Shown here: positions 36,922 to 47,057 of the stretch, piece after piece
How positions within the stretch are numbered: position 1 is the stretch's first letter
Layout of the letters: each line of letters opens with the position of its first letter
Source: an uncultured Pelagibacteraceae bacterium
GTDB lineage: Bacteria > Pseudomonadota > Alphaproteobacteria > Pelagibacterales > Pelagibacteraceae
Direction: 5' to 3'
DNA: 64,000 nucleotides
Assembly (NCBI GenBank): GCA_902556905.1
Contig: CACDYK010000001.1
Location: 62,001-126,000, forward strand
The notes under the pieces: model-generated
What the model was told of the DNA's origin: nothing
What the model saw: only the letters and a program-made list of their open reading frames with translations
The model's database searches: none
Program-made: the position numbers and the translations under genes

Positions 36922-37749
36922 TTATTTCCACTTAGCTATTGGTGGTAAAGACATCAATATACCCTCAACATTTCCACCCGTTTGTAAGCCAAATTTTGTA
37001 CCTCTATCATATAATAAATTAAATTCAGCGTACCTTCCTCTTTTAATATACTGCATCTCTTTATCTTTTAAAGTCCATTTTTTGTGAATTTTTTTTTCAA
37101 TAATATTATTAAATATCATTTGAAATGTTACACCAACATCTCTTACAAATTTGAAGTCTCTTTCAAAATTATTTTTTTTGTAATCAAAAAAAATTCCACC
37201 AATACCTCTTGCTTCACTTCTATGAGGTAAATAAAAATATTTATCACACCATTCTTTATATCTTTTATAATATTTTTTATTATGACGATTACACATTTTT
37301 TTTAATGAGAGGTGAAAATTTTTTTCTTCTTTTTTATCTTTAATTGAAGGTGTTACATCCATACCACCACCAAACCAATTTTGAGTTGTACAAATATATC
37401 TTGTATTAAAATGCATCGCTGGAATATGAGGATTTTGCATATGCATTACTATTGAAATCCCAGAGGCCCAAAATCTTGGATCTTTATTAGCTCCAGGGAT
37501 ATTTTTTTGAAATTTTTTTGGAAATTTTCCGTAAACTTTTGAAAAATTTACTCCTACCTTTTCAAAAATTTTTCCATTTTTTATAATTCTATATTCTCCT
37601 CCTCCCTCATCCTTAATTTTACTTCTTTGCCATGTAGTTGATTTAAATTTTATTTTATTTTTTTCAAGTTTACTAATGTCATCACAAATAGCATTTTGAA
37701 GAAGCTTGAACCAATTACTTGCTAAGTCTTTTTTTATTTCATTGTCCAT
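36922..37749 (-). CDS. hemF: Oxygen-dependent coproporphyrinogen III oxidase
   Basis: HemF uses oxygen to turn coproporphyrinogen III into protoporphyrinogen IX in heme synthesis. The 275-residue protein has WQRSKIKDEGGGEYRI near the N-terminus, the signature blocks FNTRYICTTQNWFGGGMDVTP (about 119-139) and ARGIGGIFFDY (about 180-190), and the C-terminal RGRYAEFNLLYDRGTKFGL. It lies close to the bc1 genes, which need heme. It is preceded by trmL with one base between. Confidence 0.96.
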   Translation of the reverse strand: MDNEIKKDLASNWFKLLQNAICDDISKLEKNKIKFKSTTWQRSKIKDEGGGEYRIIKNGKIFEKVGVNFSKVYGKFPKKFQKNIPGANKDPRFWASGISIVMHMQNPHIPAMHFNTRYICTTQNWFGGGMDVTPSIKDKKEEKNFHLSLKKMCNRHNKKYYKRYKEWCDKYFYLPHRSEARGIGGIFFDYKKNNFERDFKFVRDVGVTFQMIFNNIIEKKIHKKWTLKDKEMQYIKRGRYAEFNLLYDRGTKFGLQTGGNVEGILMSLPPIAKWK

Positions 37750-37750
37750 T

Positions 37751-38224
37751 TTATATTAATTTTGTTTGTCTTAAGCTTTCTGCTAAAACAATTGCAACAG
37801 AGGATGCTATATTCAATGACCTGGTATTTTCATTCATAGGTATTTTAAGTCGATCACTAATTGATTGATGAATCTTTTCGGGTACGCCAGCACTTTCTCT
37901 ACCAAATAGTATTGTGTCATCTTTTTCAAATTTAAATTTTAAGTATGATATCGATGCTTTTGTTGTCATTAATATCACTCTATGATTCTTTTTCGCATCA
38001 AAGAATTTATCTGAGCTTTGATATATTTCAACTTTATCCCAATCCATATAGTCCATTACCACTCTTTTAAACCTTTTGTCATTTAAGTGAAAACCACATG
38101 GCTCAATAATTTCAAGTTTAGCCCCTAAACAAGCACATGTTCTAATTATTGCCGCTGTATTTTGAGGTATATCTGGCTCATAAAGTGCAATTTTAGGTCT
38201 TAGAATTGTTGAATTCTGTGTCAT
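37751..38224 (-). CDS. trmL: tRNA (cytidine/uridine(34)-2'-O)-methyltransferase
   Basis: A 157-residue SPOUT methyltransferase of the minimal TrmL/YibK type. It has the family start LYEPDIPQNTAAIIRTCACLG, a middle FGRESAGVPEKIH block and a C-terminal knot NTRSLNIASSVAIVLAESLRQ. TrmL methylates the ribose at wobble position 34 of certain tRNAs. It is divergent from petA across 93 bases. Confidence 0.9.
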   Translation of the reverse strand: MTQNSTILRPKIALYEPDIPQNTAAIIRTCACLGAKLEIIEPCGFHLNDKRFKRVVMDYMDWDKVEIYQSSDKFFDAKKNHRVILMTTKASISYLKFKFEKDDTILFGRESAGVPEKIHQSISDRLKIPMNENTRSLNIASSVAIVLAESLRQTKLI

Positions 38225-38317
38225 TCTTTCAGTAGTAAAATTATTATTTTATATTATATGAATTCGTATATTAAGTATTTTTAAATCAATAATAGACAAT
38301 ATAAACAACTAATTCAT
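38225..38317. promoter_or_regulatory. Divergent AT-rich spacer between trmL and petA
   Basis: This 93-base spacer must hold promoters for trmL (left) and petABC (right). On the plus strand TATAAA at 38300-38305, 12 bases before the petA ATG, could be a -10 box for a nearly leaderless bc1 mRNA; on the minus strand a TATAAT is also present. No convincing -35 box accompanies either, so these are suggestions only. Confidence 0.3.
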
Positions 38318-38827
38318 ATGTCAGATAAAAAACCAGAAAGACGAGATTTTTTATTTACAGCCTCATATGCTGTAGGAGCAGTAGGTGTTGCTGCAGTAGT
38401 TTGGCCATTAGTTGATCAAATGAATCCAGATGCCTCTGTAAAAGCACTAGCAAGTACAGAAGTTGATGTAAGTTCAGTTAAACCCGGAAATACTATAACT
38501 GTGCTTTGGAGAGGAAAACCAGTTTTTATTAGAAGAAGAACTCAAGAAGAAATTTCAGAAGCTAGATCAGTTAAAATGGAAGATCTAATACATCCTGAAA
38601 AAGATGAGGATAGAGCCAAAGATCCAGAGTGGCTAGTAATGCTTGGTGTTTGTACTCATTTAGGGTGTGTTCCATTAAATGACAAAGGTGATTACGATGG
38701 ATGGTTTTGCCCATGTCATGGCTCGCATTACGATACATCGGGCAGAATTAGAAAAGGTCCCGCACCTTTAAACATGGAAGTTCCAAAATACGAATTTGTT
38801 AATGCTAATACAATTAAAATTGGATAA
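38318..38827 (+). CDS. petA: Ubiquinol-cytochrome c reductase, Rieske iron-sulfur subunit
   Basis: A 169-residue protein with a Tat-like N-terminus ([10 protein letters not shown], twin Arg at 8-9) and one membrane helix (about 12-32). The 2Fe-2S ligands are in CTHLGC (Cys112, His114, disulfide Cys117) and CPCHGSHYD (Cys131, Cys133 disulfide, His134). It passes electrons from ubiquinol to cytochrome c1 on the periplasmic side. First gene of the petABC operon. Confidence 0.97.
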   Translation: MSDKKPERRDFLFTASYAVGAVGVAAVVWPLVDQMNPDASVKALASTEVDVSSVKPGNTITVLWRGKPVFIRRRTQEEISEARSVKMEDLIHPEKDEDRAKDPEWLVMLGVCTHLGCVPLNDKGDYDGWFCPCHGSHYDTSGRIRKGPAPLNMEVPKYEFVNANTIKIG

Positions 38828-38835
38828 CTAATATT

Positions 38836-40098
38836 ATGAGTGATCACGAATATACACCTACATCAAAAGTTGGAAAATGGTTTAATGATAGACTTCCACT
38901 TCTAACTTTAGCAAATCACTTAACAGATTATCCTACACCAAAAAATTTAAACTACTGGTGGACATTCGGGGGAATTCTAACTTTTTGTTTAATAACTCAG
39001 ATTGTAACAGGTTTAACACTTGCAATGCATTACATAGCTCATGCGGACATGGCTTTTGAAAGTGTTGAGCATATAATGAGAGATGTTAACTATGGTTGGT
39101 TAATAAGGTACATACATGCAAATGGTGCATCCATGTTTTTTTTAGCAGTTTATATTCATATATTTAGATCTTTATTTTATGGATCTTATAAATCTCCAAG
39201 AGAAATTATTTGGATAATTGGAATAATCATTTATCTATTAATGATGGCAGCTGCATTTATGGGTTACGTATTACCTTGGGGCCAAATGAGTTTTTGGGGG
39301 GCAACAGTTATCACAAATTTATTTAGTGCAATTCCATTAGTGGGTGAGGGAATTGTTACTTGGTTATGGGGTGGTTATTCTGTAGACAATCCTACTTTAA
39401 CTAGATTTTTTACACTCCATTATTTAATTCCTTTTTTAATTTTAGGCCTTGTTGTTTTGCATATTTGGGCTCTTCATGTTCCTGGAAATAACAACCCGGT
39501 TGGAATTGATATAAAGAAACCTTCAAAGGATACAGTGCCGTTTCATCCATACATTGTTATTAAAGATGGATTTGCATTACTGATGTTTATGATTGTTTTT
39601 GCCTTTTTTGTTTTTTATTCACCAAATATTTTAGGTCATGCTGATAACTATATCGAAGCTAATCCAATGGTAACCCCAGCTCATATTGTTCCTGAATGGT
39701 ATCTTTTACCTTTTTATGCAATTTTAAGATCAGTACCTGATAAATTGCTTGGAGTTGTAGCAATGCTTTCAGCTATTTTAATCTTAGCTGTACTACCGTG
39801 GTTAGATACTTCAAAAATAAGATCTGCAGTGTTTAGACCTTTGTACAAACAGTTCTATTGGATACTTGTAGCTGATGTTTTAATTCTAGGATATATGGGA
39901 GCTATGCCAGCTGAAGGGCTTTACTTATTAATTGCAAGAGTAGCTACTGCATATTATTTTCTTCATTTCTTGGTGATTTTACCAGTTTTAGGATTTAAAG
40001 AAAAAACATTGCCTATTCCATTAAGTATAACCGAACCTGTTCTTGGAGGCTCTACCAATTTGGCAATGGCTAAAAATAAAGAAAGTTTAGATAAATAA
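38836..40098 (+). CDS. petB: Cytochrome b of the bc1 complex
   Basis: A 420-residue membrane protein with eight predicted helices. It shows the quinol-binding [14 protein letters not shown] (PEWY motif), the [20 protein letters not shown] region, and the two heme-ligating helices with paired histidines. It forms the Qo and Qi sites of complex III. It starts nine bases after petA and is followed by petC one base after its stop. Confidence 0.98.
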   Translation: MSDHEYTPTSKVGKWFNDRLPLLTLANHLTDYPTPKNLNYWWTFGGILTFCLITQIVTGLTLAMHYIAHADMAFESVEHIMRDVNYGWLIRYIHANGASMFFLAVYIHIFRSLFYGSYKSPREIIWIIGIIIYLLMMAAAFMGYVLPWGQMSFWGATVITNLFSAIPLVGEGIVTWLWGGYSVDNPTLTRFFTLHYLIPFLILGLVVLHIWALHVPGNNNPVGIDIKKPSKDTVPFHPYIVIKDGFALLMFMIVFAFFVFYSPNILGHADNYIEANPMVTPAHIVPEWYLLPFYAILRSVPDKLLGVVAMLSAILILAVLPWLDTSKIRSAVFRPLYKQFYWILVADVLILGYMGAMPAEGLYLLIARVATAYYFLHFLVILPVLGFKEKTLPIPLSITEPVLGGSTNLAMAKNKESLDK

Positions 40099-40099
40099 A

Positions 40100-40879
40100 G
40101 TGAAGAATCTAATTAAATTATTTTCAATTCTAGTCTTATTTTTTTTTACAGTTACTCAATCACAATCAGCTGAAAAAGTTGATTATTTAAAAACTGATTG
40201 GAGTTTTAAGGGACTTTTTGGTAAATTTGATAGAGGTTCACTTCAAAGAGGGTATCAAGTTTACACAGAAGTCTGTGCTTCTTGTCACTCAATGAAATAT
40301 CTAAGTTATAGAAATTTAGGAGAAAAGGGTGGACCAGAGTTCTCACAAGCTGAAGTCAAAGCTATAGCAGCCTCATTTGAAGTAATAGATGGGCCAAATG
40401 CTGATGGTGAAATGTTTGAGAGACCTGCAAAATTGTCTGATAAATTTGTAATGCCATACGACAATGTCAAAGCAGCTCAAGCAGCTAATGGTGGAGCTTA
40501 TCCTCCTGACATGTCAGTTCTTGTTAAAGCTAGAGGTGGTGGGGTAGATTATATTTATTCTTTGCTTCAAGGTTATGAAGATGCTCCATCTGGAATGACT
40601 TTAGATGAAGGTGTTCATTACAACAAATATATGTACGGAAATAAAATTAGAATGTCAGCACCACTTTCTGATGATCTAATAGAATATGGAGATGGAACAA
40701 AAGCAACAGTTGAACAAATGTCAAAAGATGTGACAACATTTTTAATGTGGGCAGCAGAACCTCATTTAGAAACTAGACATCAAATGGGCTTTAAAGCAAT
40801 TATTTATTTGATTATTTTAACTATCTTAGTTTATTTCAGTATGAAAAAAATATGGTCACGTGTTGAATCTGAAGTTTAA
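40100..40879 (+). CDS. petC: Cytochrome c1 of the bc1 complex
   Basis: A 259-residue precursor with a signal peptide (about 1-24), one heme c site CASCH (Cys59, Cys62, His63), the conserved YPPDMSVLVKARGGG block, and a C-terminal membrane anchor (about 233-250). GTG is the start codon, one base after the petB stop. It hands electrons to soluble cytochrome c or directly towards the oxidase. Its last 24 bases overlap the opposing ychF gene. Confidence 0.97.
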   Translation: MKNLIKLFSILVLFFFTVTQSQSAEKVDYLKTDWSFKGLFGKFDRGSLQRGYQVYTEVCASCHSMKYLSYRNLGEKGGPEFSQAEVKAIAASFEVIDGPNADGEMFERPAKLSDKFVMPYDNVKAAQAANGGAYPPDMSVLVKARGGGVDYIYSLLQGYEDAPSGMTLDEGVHYNKYMYGNKIRMSAPLSDDLIEYGDGTKATVEQMSKDVTTFLMWAAEPHLETRHQMGFKAIIYLIILTILVYFSMKKIWSRVESEV

Positions 40880-41929
40880 TACATCACCATCTTTAACAAT
40901 ATAATCTTTACCTTCTAGTCTCATTTTTCCATTAGTCTTTGAATTGACCCAACCATCATTTGTCACAAAATCTTCATAGGAAACTGTTTCTGCTCTTATA
41001 AAACCTTTTTCAAAATCAGTATGAATTTCACCAGCAGCCTTAGGAGCTGTACAGTTTTTTTGGATAGTCCATGCTCTAGTTTCTTCTGGACCAGAAGTAA
41101 AATAGGTATCTAATTCTAAAATTTTATAACCTTTTTGAATTAACATACTTAATCCAGTTTCTTTCAAACCAATCATTTCCATATAGTTTTCTCTCTCTGA
41201 TGACTCTAGTTCATTGATTTGATTTTCTATATCAGCTGAAACAACTAAAGTATTTTCTTCACCAAATTTTTCTATAAAATCTTTTGTATATTGATTACCT
41301 TCTTGAACACTTTGCTCGTCTACGTTACATACAAATATTTTTGGTTTAATGGATAATAAACCACTTTGATTAAGTTGCTTGCTCTCAAATTGAGATTTTA
41401 GAATTGAGATATCTTTATCATTATTAATACAATCTAATGCAACTTCTAATATTTTTAATTGCTCCTCATCAACATTTTTTTTATTACTTTTTTCCAATCT
41501 CTTTTGAATTGACTCTAAGTCAGCTAACATCATTTCAGTTTCAATAATTTCTAAATCTCTGATGGGATCTACCGTTGGATTAACATTTTGAATATCATCA
41601 GAATCAAAACATCTAATCATGTGAATAATTGCATCCACTTCTCTAATATGTGATAAAAACTTATTACCTAAACCTTCACCTTTTGATGCGCCTTTTACTA
41701 GTCCAGCAATATCGACAAATGAAATTGTTGTATTTATGATTTTTTTTGATTTTGAAACTTTAGATAGGTTGTTTAATCTTTCATCCGGAACTGGAACAAC
41801 ACCAACATTTGGGTCAATCGTGCAAAAAGGAAAATTAGCTGCTTGAGCTTTACTTGAGTTTGTCAATGCATTGAATAGGGTAGATTTACCAACATTGGGC
41901 AAACCAACAATTCCACATTTAAAGCTCAT
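40856..41929 (-). CDS. ychF: Obg-family ATPase YchF/OLA1
   Basis: A 357-residue P-loop protein with GLPNVGKST (8-16), FVDIAGLVKGASKGEGLGNKFL, and the altered G4 motif NVDE that makes this family prefer ATP over GTP. The C-terminal TGS domain ends in VKDGDVLNFRFN. YchF binds ribosomes and is linked to stress responses. It follows pth by a TAATG overlap, an arrangement shared by many bacteria. Confidence 0.97.
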   Translation of the reverse strand: MSFKCGIVGLPNVGKSTLFNALTNSSKAQAANFPFCTIDPNVGVVPVPDERLNNLSKVSKSKKIINTTISFVDIAGLVKGASKGEGLGNKFLSHIREVDAIIHMIRCFDSDDIQNVNPTVDPIRDLEIIETEMMLADLESIQKRLEKSNKKNVDEEQLKILEVALDCINNDKDISILKSQFESKQLNQSGLLSIKPKIFVCNVDEQSVQEGNQYTKDFIEKFGEENTLVVSADIENQINELESSERENYMEMIGLKETGLSMLIQKGYKILELDTYFTSGPEETRAWTIQKNCTAPKAAGEIHTDFEKGFIRAETVSYEDFVTNDGWVNSKTNGKMRLEGKDYIVKDGDVLNFRFNT

Positions 41930-42492
41930 TATTTATTGTTATTTACTGTGCTAGAAAATAAATCTAATTTTTTTTCAACTAATATAGAGATTGATTCATT
42001 AATATGATTTGAAATTTTTTCTATACCAATTAATTCTTCTTCATCGAAATTTTGAAGTACAAAATCTCCAACTTCTATATTCTCTTTTGGTTTACCAATG
42101 CCAATTCTTACTCTTGAATAATCTTTCCCTATAAATTTATCAATGGATGCAATTCCATTGTGACCTGCACTTGATCCACTGAATTTTGCTTTAATCTTCC
42201 CAAACTCCACATCTAAATCATCATGAAAAACAATTACATCTTCTGCGTCTATTTTAAAATATTCAATAAGTTCTCTAATACAAATTCCTGAATTATTCAT
42301 AAATGTTAATGGTTTGATTGCATAAACTTTTTGATTACCAACATTTCCAGTTGTTAATAGTCCTTTAAATTTTGGCTTTTGTTTTGATAAGCCAAATTTT
42401 TTATTAATAGAGTCTATAATTTTAAAACCAACATTATGTCTATTATTCTCACTATCTGGAGTTGGGTTGCCTAGGCCTACAAATAAAAGCAT
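41929..42492 (-). CDS. pth: Peptidyl-tRNA hydrolase
   Basis: Pth recycles peptidyl-tRNA dropped by ribosomes. The 187-residue protein has VGLGNP (Asn9) and NNRHNVG with catalytic His19, the PLTFMNNSG block (about 67-75) and VFHDDLDVEFGKIK with the catalytic Asp near 93. It lies between rplY and ychF on the minus strand with a 36-base gap upstream. Confidence 0.96.
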   Translation of the reverse strand: MLLFVGLGNPTPDSENNRHNVGFKIIDSINKKFGLSKQKPKFKGLLTTGNVGNQKVYAIKPLTFMNNSGICIRELIEYFKIDAEDVIVFHDDLDVEFGKIKAKFSGSSAGHNGIASIDKFIGKDYSRVRIGIGKPKENIEVGDFVLQNFDEEELIGIEKISNHINESISILVEKKLDLFSSTVNNNK

Positions 42493-42528
42493 ATTTTTTA
42501 GCGGATAGTAAAATTTAACTTTGGCAGA

Positions 42529-43230
42529 TTATTTCTTTTCTTCAGAAGCTTTTTTGTCTTCACCTTCTTTTGCCTCACCTTCTGCAGCTGGCTTTTCACC
42601 ATCTGCAACTGCTTCAGATCCTGCATCTCCTTCTGCAGCTTCCGCTTCAGCAGGTTTCTCAGGTTCTTTCATTACTGTAGGTGCAGCTAAAGTTGCTATA
42701 ACAAAGTCTCTACCTTTAATAGTTGGAGCCACATCTGTTTCTAAGTCGATTGATGATATTTTAAAACTTTCACCAATCTCAACTCCATCTAGATCTATTA
42801 CTAAACTTTCTGGAATCTTTTCACTTGGACATCTTAATTCAACTTTTCTTCTAACGATGTTCAAAACTCCACCTCTCTTCAAGCCTGGAGATTTTTCATG
42901 GTTAATAAACTGAACAGGCACTTCAATTCTTATTTTTACACCTGGAACCACTCTTAAAAAGTCTACATGAATAGGTTCATCTGAAATGATGTGATATTTA
43001 ATTTCTCTTGGAAGAACGTTTTGAGGTTTTCCATCAACATTTAAAGTAACTATATTGGACAGGAAATTTTCTTTATCAATCAGAGACTTTAATAGTTTTT
43101 TTGAAATTGAAACTGTTTCATTTTGTGCTTCACCACCATAAATTACAGCTGGCACACCACCATTATTTCTAAGCGCACTAAGCTCACCCTTAGTTTTTGT
43201 GTTTCTAATGTTTGCATCTAATGAAATCAT
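42529..43230 (-). CDS. rplY: 50S ribosomal protein L25/general stress protein Ctc
   Basis: A 233-residue L25 of the long Ctc type: an N-terminal 5S rRNA-binding domain (RNTKTKGELSALRNNGGVPAVIYG), the TL5 C-terminal beta domain (about 95-185), and a low-complexity Ala/Glu/Lys tail (about 190-233). The tail is extended and very acidic, locally raising GC content. It follows prs by 45 bases, the usual prs-rplY-pth order. Confidence 0.95.
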   Translation of the reverse strand: MISLDANIRNTKTKGELSALRNNGGVPAVIYGGEAQNETVSISKKLLKSLIDKENFLSNIVTLNVDGKPQNVLPREIKYHIISDEPIHVDFLRVVPGVKIRIEVPVQFINHEKSPGLKRGGVLNIVRRKVELRCPSEKIPESLVIDLDGVEIGESFKISSIDLETDVAPTIKGRDFVIATLAAPTVMKEPEKPAEAEAAEGDAGSEAVADGEKPAAEGEAKEGEDKKASEEKK

Positions 43231-43275
43231 AAAATCATGGGTTTTTAGCCCAAGTTCTTTAATAACTCAAGGTAA

Positions 43276-44208
43276 TTATTTAAATAAATCTGAGACAGAT
43301 GTTGAGTTAGATATTCTTTTAATTGCTTCTCCCATTAAGCCAGAAATAGGCAGAACCTCAATGTTTTTAGCGCCCTTAATTTTATCATTGTTGTCAATTG
43401 TATCGGTAATAACAAGATTTTTGATTACAGAATTTTTAATTTTTTTTACAGCCTCGCCACTTAATACTCCGTGTGTGATGTAAACATAAACTTCCTTCGC
43501 ACCTCTATCTTTAAGCACTTTTGCAGCGTTTACTATTGTCCCACCTGAATCAATAATATCATCAACGATTACACAAGTTTTTCCTTTAACATCTCCTATC
43601 ACATTCATTACTTGTGATTGACCTGGCTTTGGTCTTCTTTTATCAACGATTGCAAGTCCTACATTTAATAGTTTTCCTAAAGCTCTAGCTCTCTCAGTTC
43701 CACCCACATCTGGTGCAACACAAATAATATTTTTATTTTTTATTTTTTTCTTTGCGTGTCTTGCAAAAATTGGAGTTGCAAATAAGTTATCAACAGGAAT
43801 GTCAAAAAAACCTTGAATTTGACCAGCATGTAAATCAACTGTTACCACTCTATCTGCACCAGCTTTAGTAATTAGATTTGATACAAGTTTTGCTGAAATA
43901 GAAGTTCTTGGAACAACCTTTCTATCTTGTCTTGCATATCCAAAGTACGGAATGACAGCTGTAATATTTTTTGCAGATGATCTTTTTAATGCATCTATGC
44001 AAAGTAAAAGCTCCATTAGATTATCATTAGCAGGCGATGAAATTGACTGAATGATAAAAATACTATTTCCTCTTATATTTTCATTAATCTCAACATAAAT
44101 TTCTCCATCAGAAAAATTTCTGATGCTAGAATTTACCAATTTAGATTTTAAATATTTTGCAATATTTTTGCTAAGAGGCTTATTGCTGTTACCGGATAAT
44201 AATTTCAT
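43276..44208 (-). CDS. prs: Ribose-phosphate pyrophosphokinase
   Basis: Prs makes PRPP from ribose-5-phosphate and ATP for nucleotide, histidine and tryptophan synthesis. The 310-residue protein has [15 protein letters not shown] near the N-terminus, [19 protein letters not shown] (about 106-124), the [14 protein letters not shown] block, and the PRPP-binding loop [14 protein letters not shown] (about 212-225). The class I length is normal. Confidence 0.97.
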   Translation of the reverse strand: MKLLSGNSNKPLSKNIAKYLKSKLVNSSIRNFSDGEIYVEINENIRGNSIFIIQSISSPANDNLMELLLCIDALKRSSAKNITAVIPYFGYARQDRKVVPRTSISAKLVSNLITKAGADRVVTVDLHAGQIQGFFDIPVDNLFATPIFARHAKKKIKNKNIICVAPDVGGTERARALGKLLNVGLAIVDKRRPKPGQSQVMNVIGDVKGKTCVIVDDIIDSGGTIVNAAKVLKDRGAKEVYVYITHGVLSGEAVKKIKNSVIKNLVITDTIDNNDKIKGAKNIEVLPISGLMGEAIKRISNSTSVSDLFK

Positions 44209-44215
44209 TAAAAAC

Positions 44216-44980
44216 CTAATTAAGCATAATTATTGATATATTTCTACCATAATCATCATGATTTAATTTCAAAGCTCTTCTTGCACTAAAAAATTTATTT
44301 GTTTTATCAAAAGTATCAATTCTTAAAATATCTATATTTTTAACTTTTATGGTTTTAAGCGAAGCATATATAAACTTAGTTAAATCAAAGTATAATCTAT
44401 TTTTTTTATTCTTAAAAAATAGATAATTTTTTTTATCTTTTTTAATAAATTTTCTTTTAAAATCTTGTTTAACTTCATAATTTTTTTGAGAAATTGATGG
44501 ACCTATAGCAGCTGTAATATTTTCTAATTTACAACCTTTTTTGATCATGAACTTGATTACTTTAGCAATAATGCCTTTAAACGCTCCTTTCCATCCAGCG
44601 TGAATTGCTGCTATCATCTTCATTTTGTCTTCATAAATTAGTATTGGAGCACAATCAGCAGTTAGAACGCCTATAGGAAAATTTTTTTTATTAGTAATTA
44701 TAGCATCAACCTTAGGTTTCTCTTTATTGTCATATGCCTTATCAATGAATAAGAACTTATTGCTATGTATCTGATGAACTAAAAAAATATTTTGTGCTTT
44801 TTTACTAATTTTTTTTCTAACTATTTGTAAGTTTTTTTTGATATTTTTCTTATTATCTTTTGAGCCAGGGCCACAGTTTAAACTTTTGTAAATATTTTTA
44901 GAGTGACCGCCAACACTATTAAAAAAGCAATGTTTTAGGTCTTTTATTTTTGCTAATTTTTTTGATCTAATCAATTTCAA
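44216..44980 (-). CDS. pgeF: Peptidoglycan editing factor PgeF (laccase-domain, YfiH family)
   Basis: A 254-residue Zn-binding protein with VHQIHS (about 84-89), [12 protein letters not shown] (about 117-128) and [12 protein letters not shown] (about 137-148), the Cys/His set of the multicopper-like family. YfiH removes wrongly built UDP-MurNAc-L-Ser and related proteins act on nucleosides. No ATG lies near the 5' end; TTG at 44980 or 44974 is the likely start. It overlaps midA by 14 bases. Confidence 0.88.
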   Translation of the reverse strand: MKLIRSKKLAKIKDLKHCFFNSVGGHSKNIYKSLNCGPGSKDNKKNIKKNLQIVRKKISKKAQNIFLVHQIHSNKFLFIDKAYDNKEKPKVDAIITNKKNFPIGVLTADCAPILIYEDKMKMIAAIHAGWKGAFKGIIAKVIKFMIKKGCKLENITAAIGPSISQKNYEVKQDFKRKFIKKDKKNYLFFKNKKNRLYFDLTKFIYASLKTIKVKNIDILRIDTFDKTNKFFSARRALKLNHDDYGRNISIIMLN

Positions 44981-46019
44981 AGCCTGTTTTGAATTTATTT
45001 TTCTTCTTTTTTATTAACATTACTTTAAATAGTTCACCCATTTGTTTTTTATCAATAAGTCTTCTTATTCTATAGAATAAATCTGATTTTTCAGAAAAAG
45101 GTAAATTTTCACTTATAATCTCTGCTCTTTGAACTATCCCCATTCTTGTCAAAAATTTCTTATGGTTACTAATTATAGAACTTAATTCATCGAATTGATT
45201 AGTAAATTTTTTAAATAAATCGAAGTTGATATTGTATGTTATGTCAGTTTCTCCAATATTTTCTAAAATATTAGAATATTTATGATTTTTGATAGCCTGC
45301 AAAGTTTCACGCATCTTAATATCTAAATACCCATAATCAATTATTAATATTCCACCATCATTTTTTTTTATTAAGTTACAAATATTTTTTAAATATTCAA
45401 ATGAACCTGGTGAGTATTCAATAATTTCTTGTTCTTTTGAAATAGCAAAATTTAAATTTTGCTCAATTTTTTTTATATTTGCTGGCTGTTCTTTAAATTC
45501 AGCTTCCCCTTTTTCTTTGAAATTAACAAATCTTTCAACCCAACCTTCTTTTTTTTTAAAAAACTGCTTAATTGGAAGTGCATCAAAAAATTCATTAGCT
45601 AAAAAAATAGTTGGATAGGAATTATTAAAATTTATATCTTCTATCCAAATTATTTTTTCAGACCTCAAATTTAACTGTTGTTTTTTTTTCAATAGTTCAC
45701 TTTTTTCATGAATTTGAAAATTACAGTTATGAAAACATTCTGGAAAATTTTTTAATGTTTCAATTATAACTTTCATCATTTCACCATTTCCAGCTCCAAA
45801 TTCTAATAAGTTAAATTTTTTTGGTGATCCTAGACTTTTCCAAAAGGTCACTATCCAGATTGCTATTATTTCTGAAAAAACTCTTGTAATATTTGGGGCA
45901 GTAATAAAATCTCCTTCTTTTCCAAAAGGATTTTTTTTCATGTAGTATCCATTAACTTTATCGTAAAGAGCAAATTCTATAAATTGATCTAACGGTAAAT
46001 CTCTATTATTTGTTTTCAT
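44967..46019 (-). CDS. MidA/NDUFAF7-like SAM-dependent methyltransferase
   Basis: From ATG 46019 the protein is 350 residues. It begins with the family block LPLDQFIEFALYDKVNGYYM, then FGKEGDFITAPNITRVFSEI, and has the SAM-binding LLEFGAGNGEMMK and the FLANEFFDALPIKQF motif. The mitochondrial relative NDUFAF7 methylates an arginine in a complex I subunit, so assembly of the bacterial NADH dehydrogenase is a plausible role. A start further upstream at 46055 would overlap lgt by 50 bases; the chosen ATG overlaps by 14. Confidence 0.85.
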   Translation of the reverse strand: MKTNNRDLPLDQFIEFALYDKVNGYYMKKNPFGKEGDFITAPNITRVFSEIIAIWIVTFWKSLGSPKKFNLLEFGAGNGEMMKVIIETLKNFPECFHNCNFQIHEKSELLKKKQQLNLRSEKIIWIEDINFNNSYPTIFLANEFFDALPIKQFFKKKEGWVERFVNFKEKGEAEFKEQPANIKKIEQNLNFAISKEQEIIEYSPGSFEYLKNICNLIKKNDGGILIIDYGYLDIKMRETLQAIKNHKYSNILENIGETDITYNINFDLFKKFTNQFDELSSIISNHKKFLTRMGIVQRAEIISENLPFSEKSDLFYRIRRLIDKKQMGELFKVMLIKKKKNKFKTGFEID

Positions 46020-46779
46020 TTTTAAGGTAAAAGATAGCCATTCCAATAGAAGCAAATACTAAACTAATTATTTGGCCCATAGTTAAACTCAAAATTAAAT
46101 AACCTATTTGTTCATCTGGAACTCTAAAAAACTCAATAAAGAATCTAAATATAGAATAAAAAATTAAAAATAATCCTGAAATTAAACCAGGTTTGTTTAA
46201 ATAGTTTTTATTTGTAAAATAAATTAATATTATAAACAAAATTAAGCCCTCTAAAATTGCTTCATATAATTGTGATGGGTGTCTGGATAAATTATCTACT
46301 TTAATAAAAATTACTGACCAAGGTACATCTGAGACCGCTCCATAAAGTTCTGAATTTATAAAATTAGCTAATCTGCCAAAAAAAATTCCAACTGGAGCAA
46401 CTAATGATACCTGGTCTAAATAAAAAAATGGATTTTGATTATTTTTTTTTGCAAAAATGTAACTTGAAACAATTACACCTAATAATCCTCCATGAAATGA
46501 CATCCCACCTTGCCAAATTTTAAAAATATCTAAAAAATTATCTAAGTAATATGAAAAATTGTAAAATACGATGTAACCTATTCTTCCACCTAAAATTATT
46601 CCAATGATGAGGTAAGTAATATATTCATCAAATTTTTCACTTATATCTGATTTTTTGATAAATATTTTTTTGCATAAGATCCAGCCAATTACAATTCCTA
46701 ATATGTAAGCTAGTGAATACCATCTAATTTCAAATGACATGATTTGAAAAGCAACTGGGTCAAAATTATTGATGAACAT
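46006..46779 (-). CDS. lgt: Prolipoprotein diacylglyceryl transferase
   Basis: Lgt transfers diacylglycerol to the lipobox cysteine of prolipoproteins in the inner membrane. The 257-residue protein has seven predicted helices, the IRWYSLAYILG start (about 18-28), MSFHGGLLG (about 93-101) and the signature GRLANFINSELYG (about 135-147). It is divergent from the UbiK-like gene across about 30 bases. Confidence 0.95.
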   Translation of the reverse strand: MFINNFDPVAFQIMSFEIRWYSLAYILGIVIGWILCKKIFIKKSDISEKFDEYITYLIIGIILGGRIGYIVFYNFSYYLDNFLDIFKIWQGGMSFHGGLLGVIVSSYIFAKKNNQNPFFYLDQVSLVAPVGIFFGRLANFINSELYGAVSDVPWSVIFIKVDNLSRHPSQLYEAILEGLILFIILIYFTNKNYLNKPGLISGLFLIFYSIFRFFIEFFRVPDEQIGYLILSLTMGQIISLVFASIGMAIFYLKNENK

Positions 46780-46811
46780 TTTAAATATTACTTATAATGT
46801 ATATCTTAAAT

Positions 46812-47057
46812 ATGAAAAATTCTAAATTTTTAATTGATAAACTTGGTAAACTCTTTGAACAAGGTATTATTTCTTCAAAAGATCTTACTTCAGAACTATT
46901 TAATATTTTAAAATCTAAAAGAGATGAAATTGTTTTTAAGATGAAAATTGTAAGCAAAGATGAATTTGATGTATTATCTAAACGGGTCGAAAATTTAGAA
47001 AATAAAATAAAAAAATTGGAGACTAAGAAGAAAACTAAATGGGCAAAAAAATCTTAA
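46812..47057 (+). CDS. ubiK: UbiK/BMFP family accessory protein
   Basis: An 81-residue protein with an N-terminal amphipathic segment and a C-terminal coiled coil (DEFDVLSKRVENLENKIKKLE), matching the BMFP/UbiK family. In E. coli, UbiK helps the later steps of ubiquinone synthesis; related proteins fuse membranes in vitro. I chose ATG 46812 (MKNSKFLIDKL); ATG 46797 would add five residues. Its 3' end overlaps the opposing histidine kinase gene by 23 bases. Confidence 0.75.
   Translation: MKNSKFLIDKLGKLFEQGIISSKDLTSELFNILKSKRDEIVFKMKIVSKDEFDVLSKRVENLENKIKKLETKKKTKWAKKS

Noticed and set aside
42521-42913. Plus-strand Ser/Ala-rich ORF of 130 codons
   Set aside because: It is the antisense of the Ala/Glu-rich L25 tail; its composition follows from the codons of rplY and it has no family features.
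43231-43275. Hairpin (TGGG/CCCA) between prs and rplY as a terminator
   Set aside because: The stem is only four pairs and the T run is poor; the genes are more likely co-transcribed.
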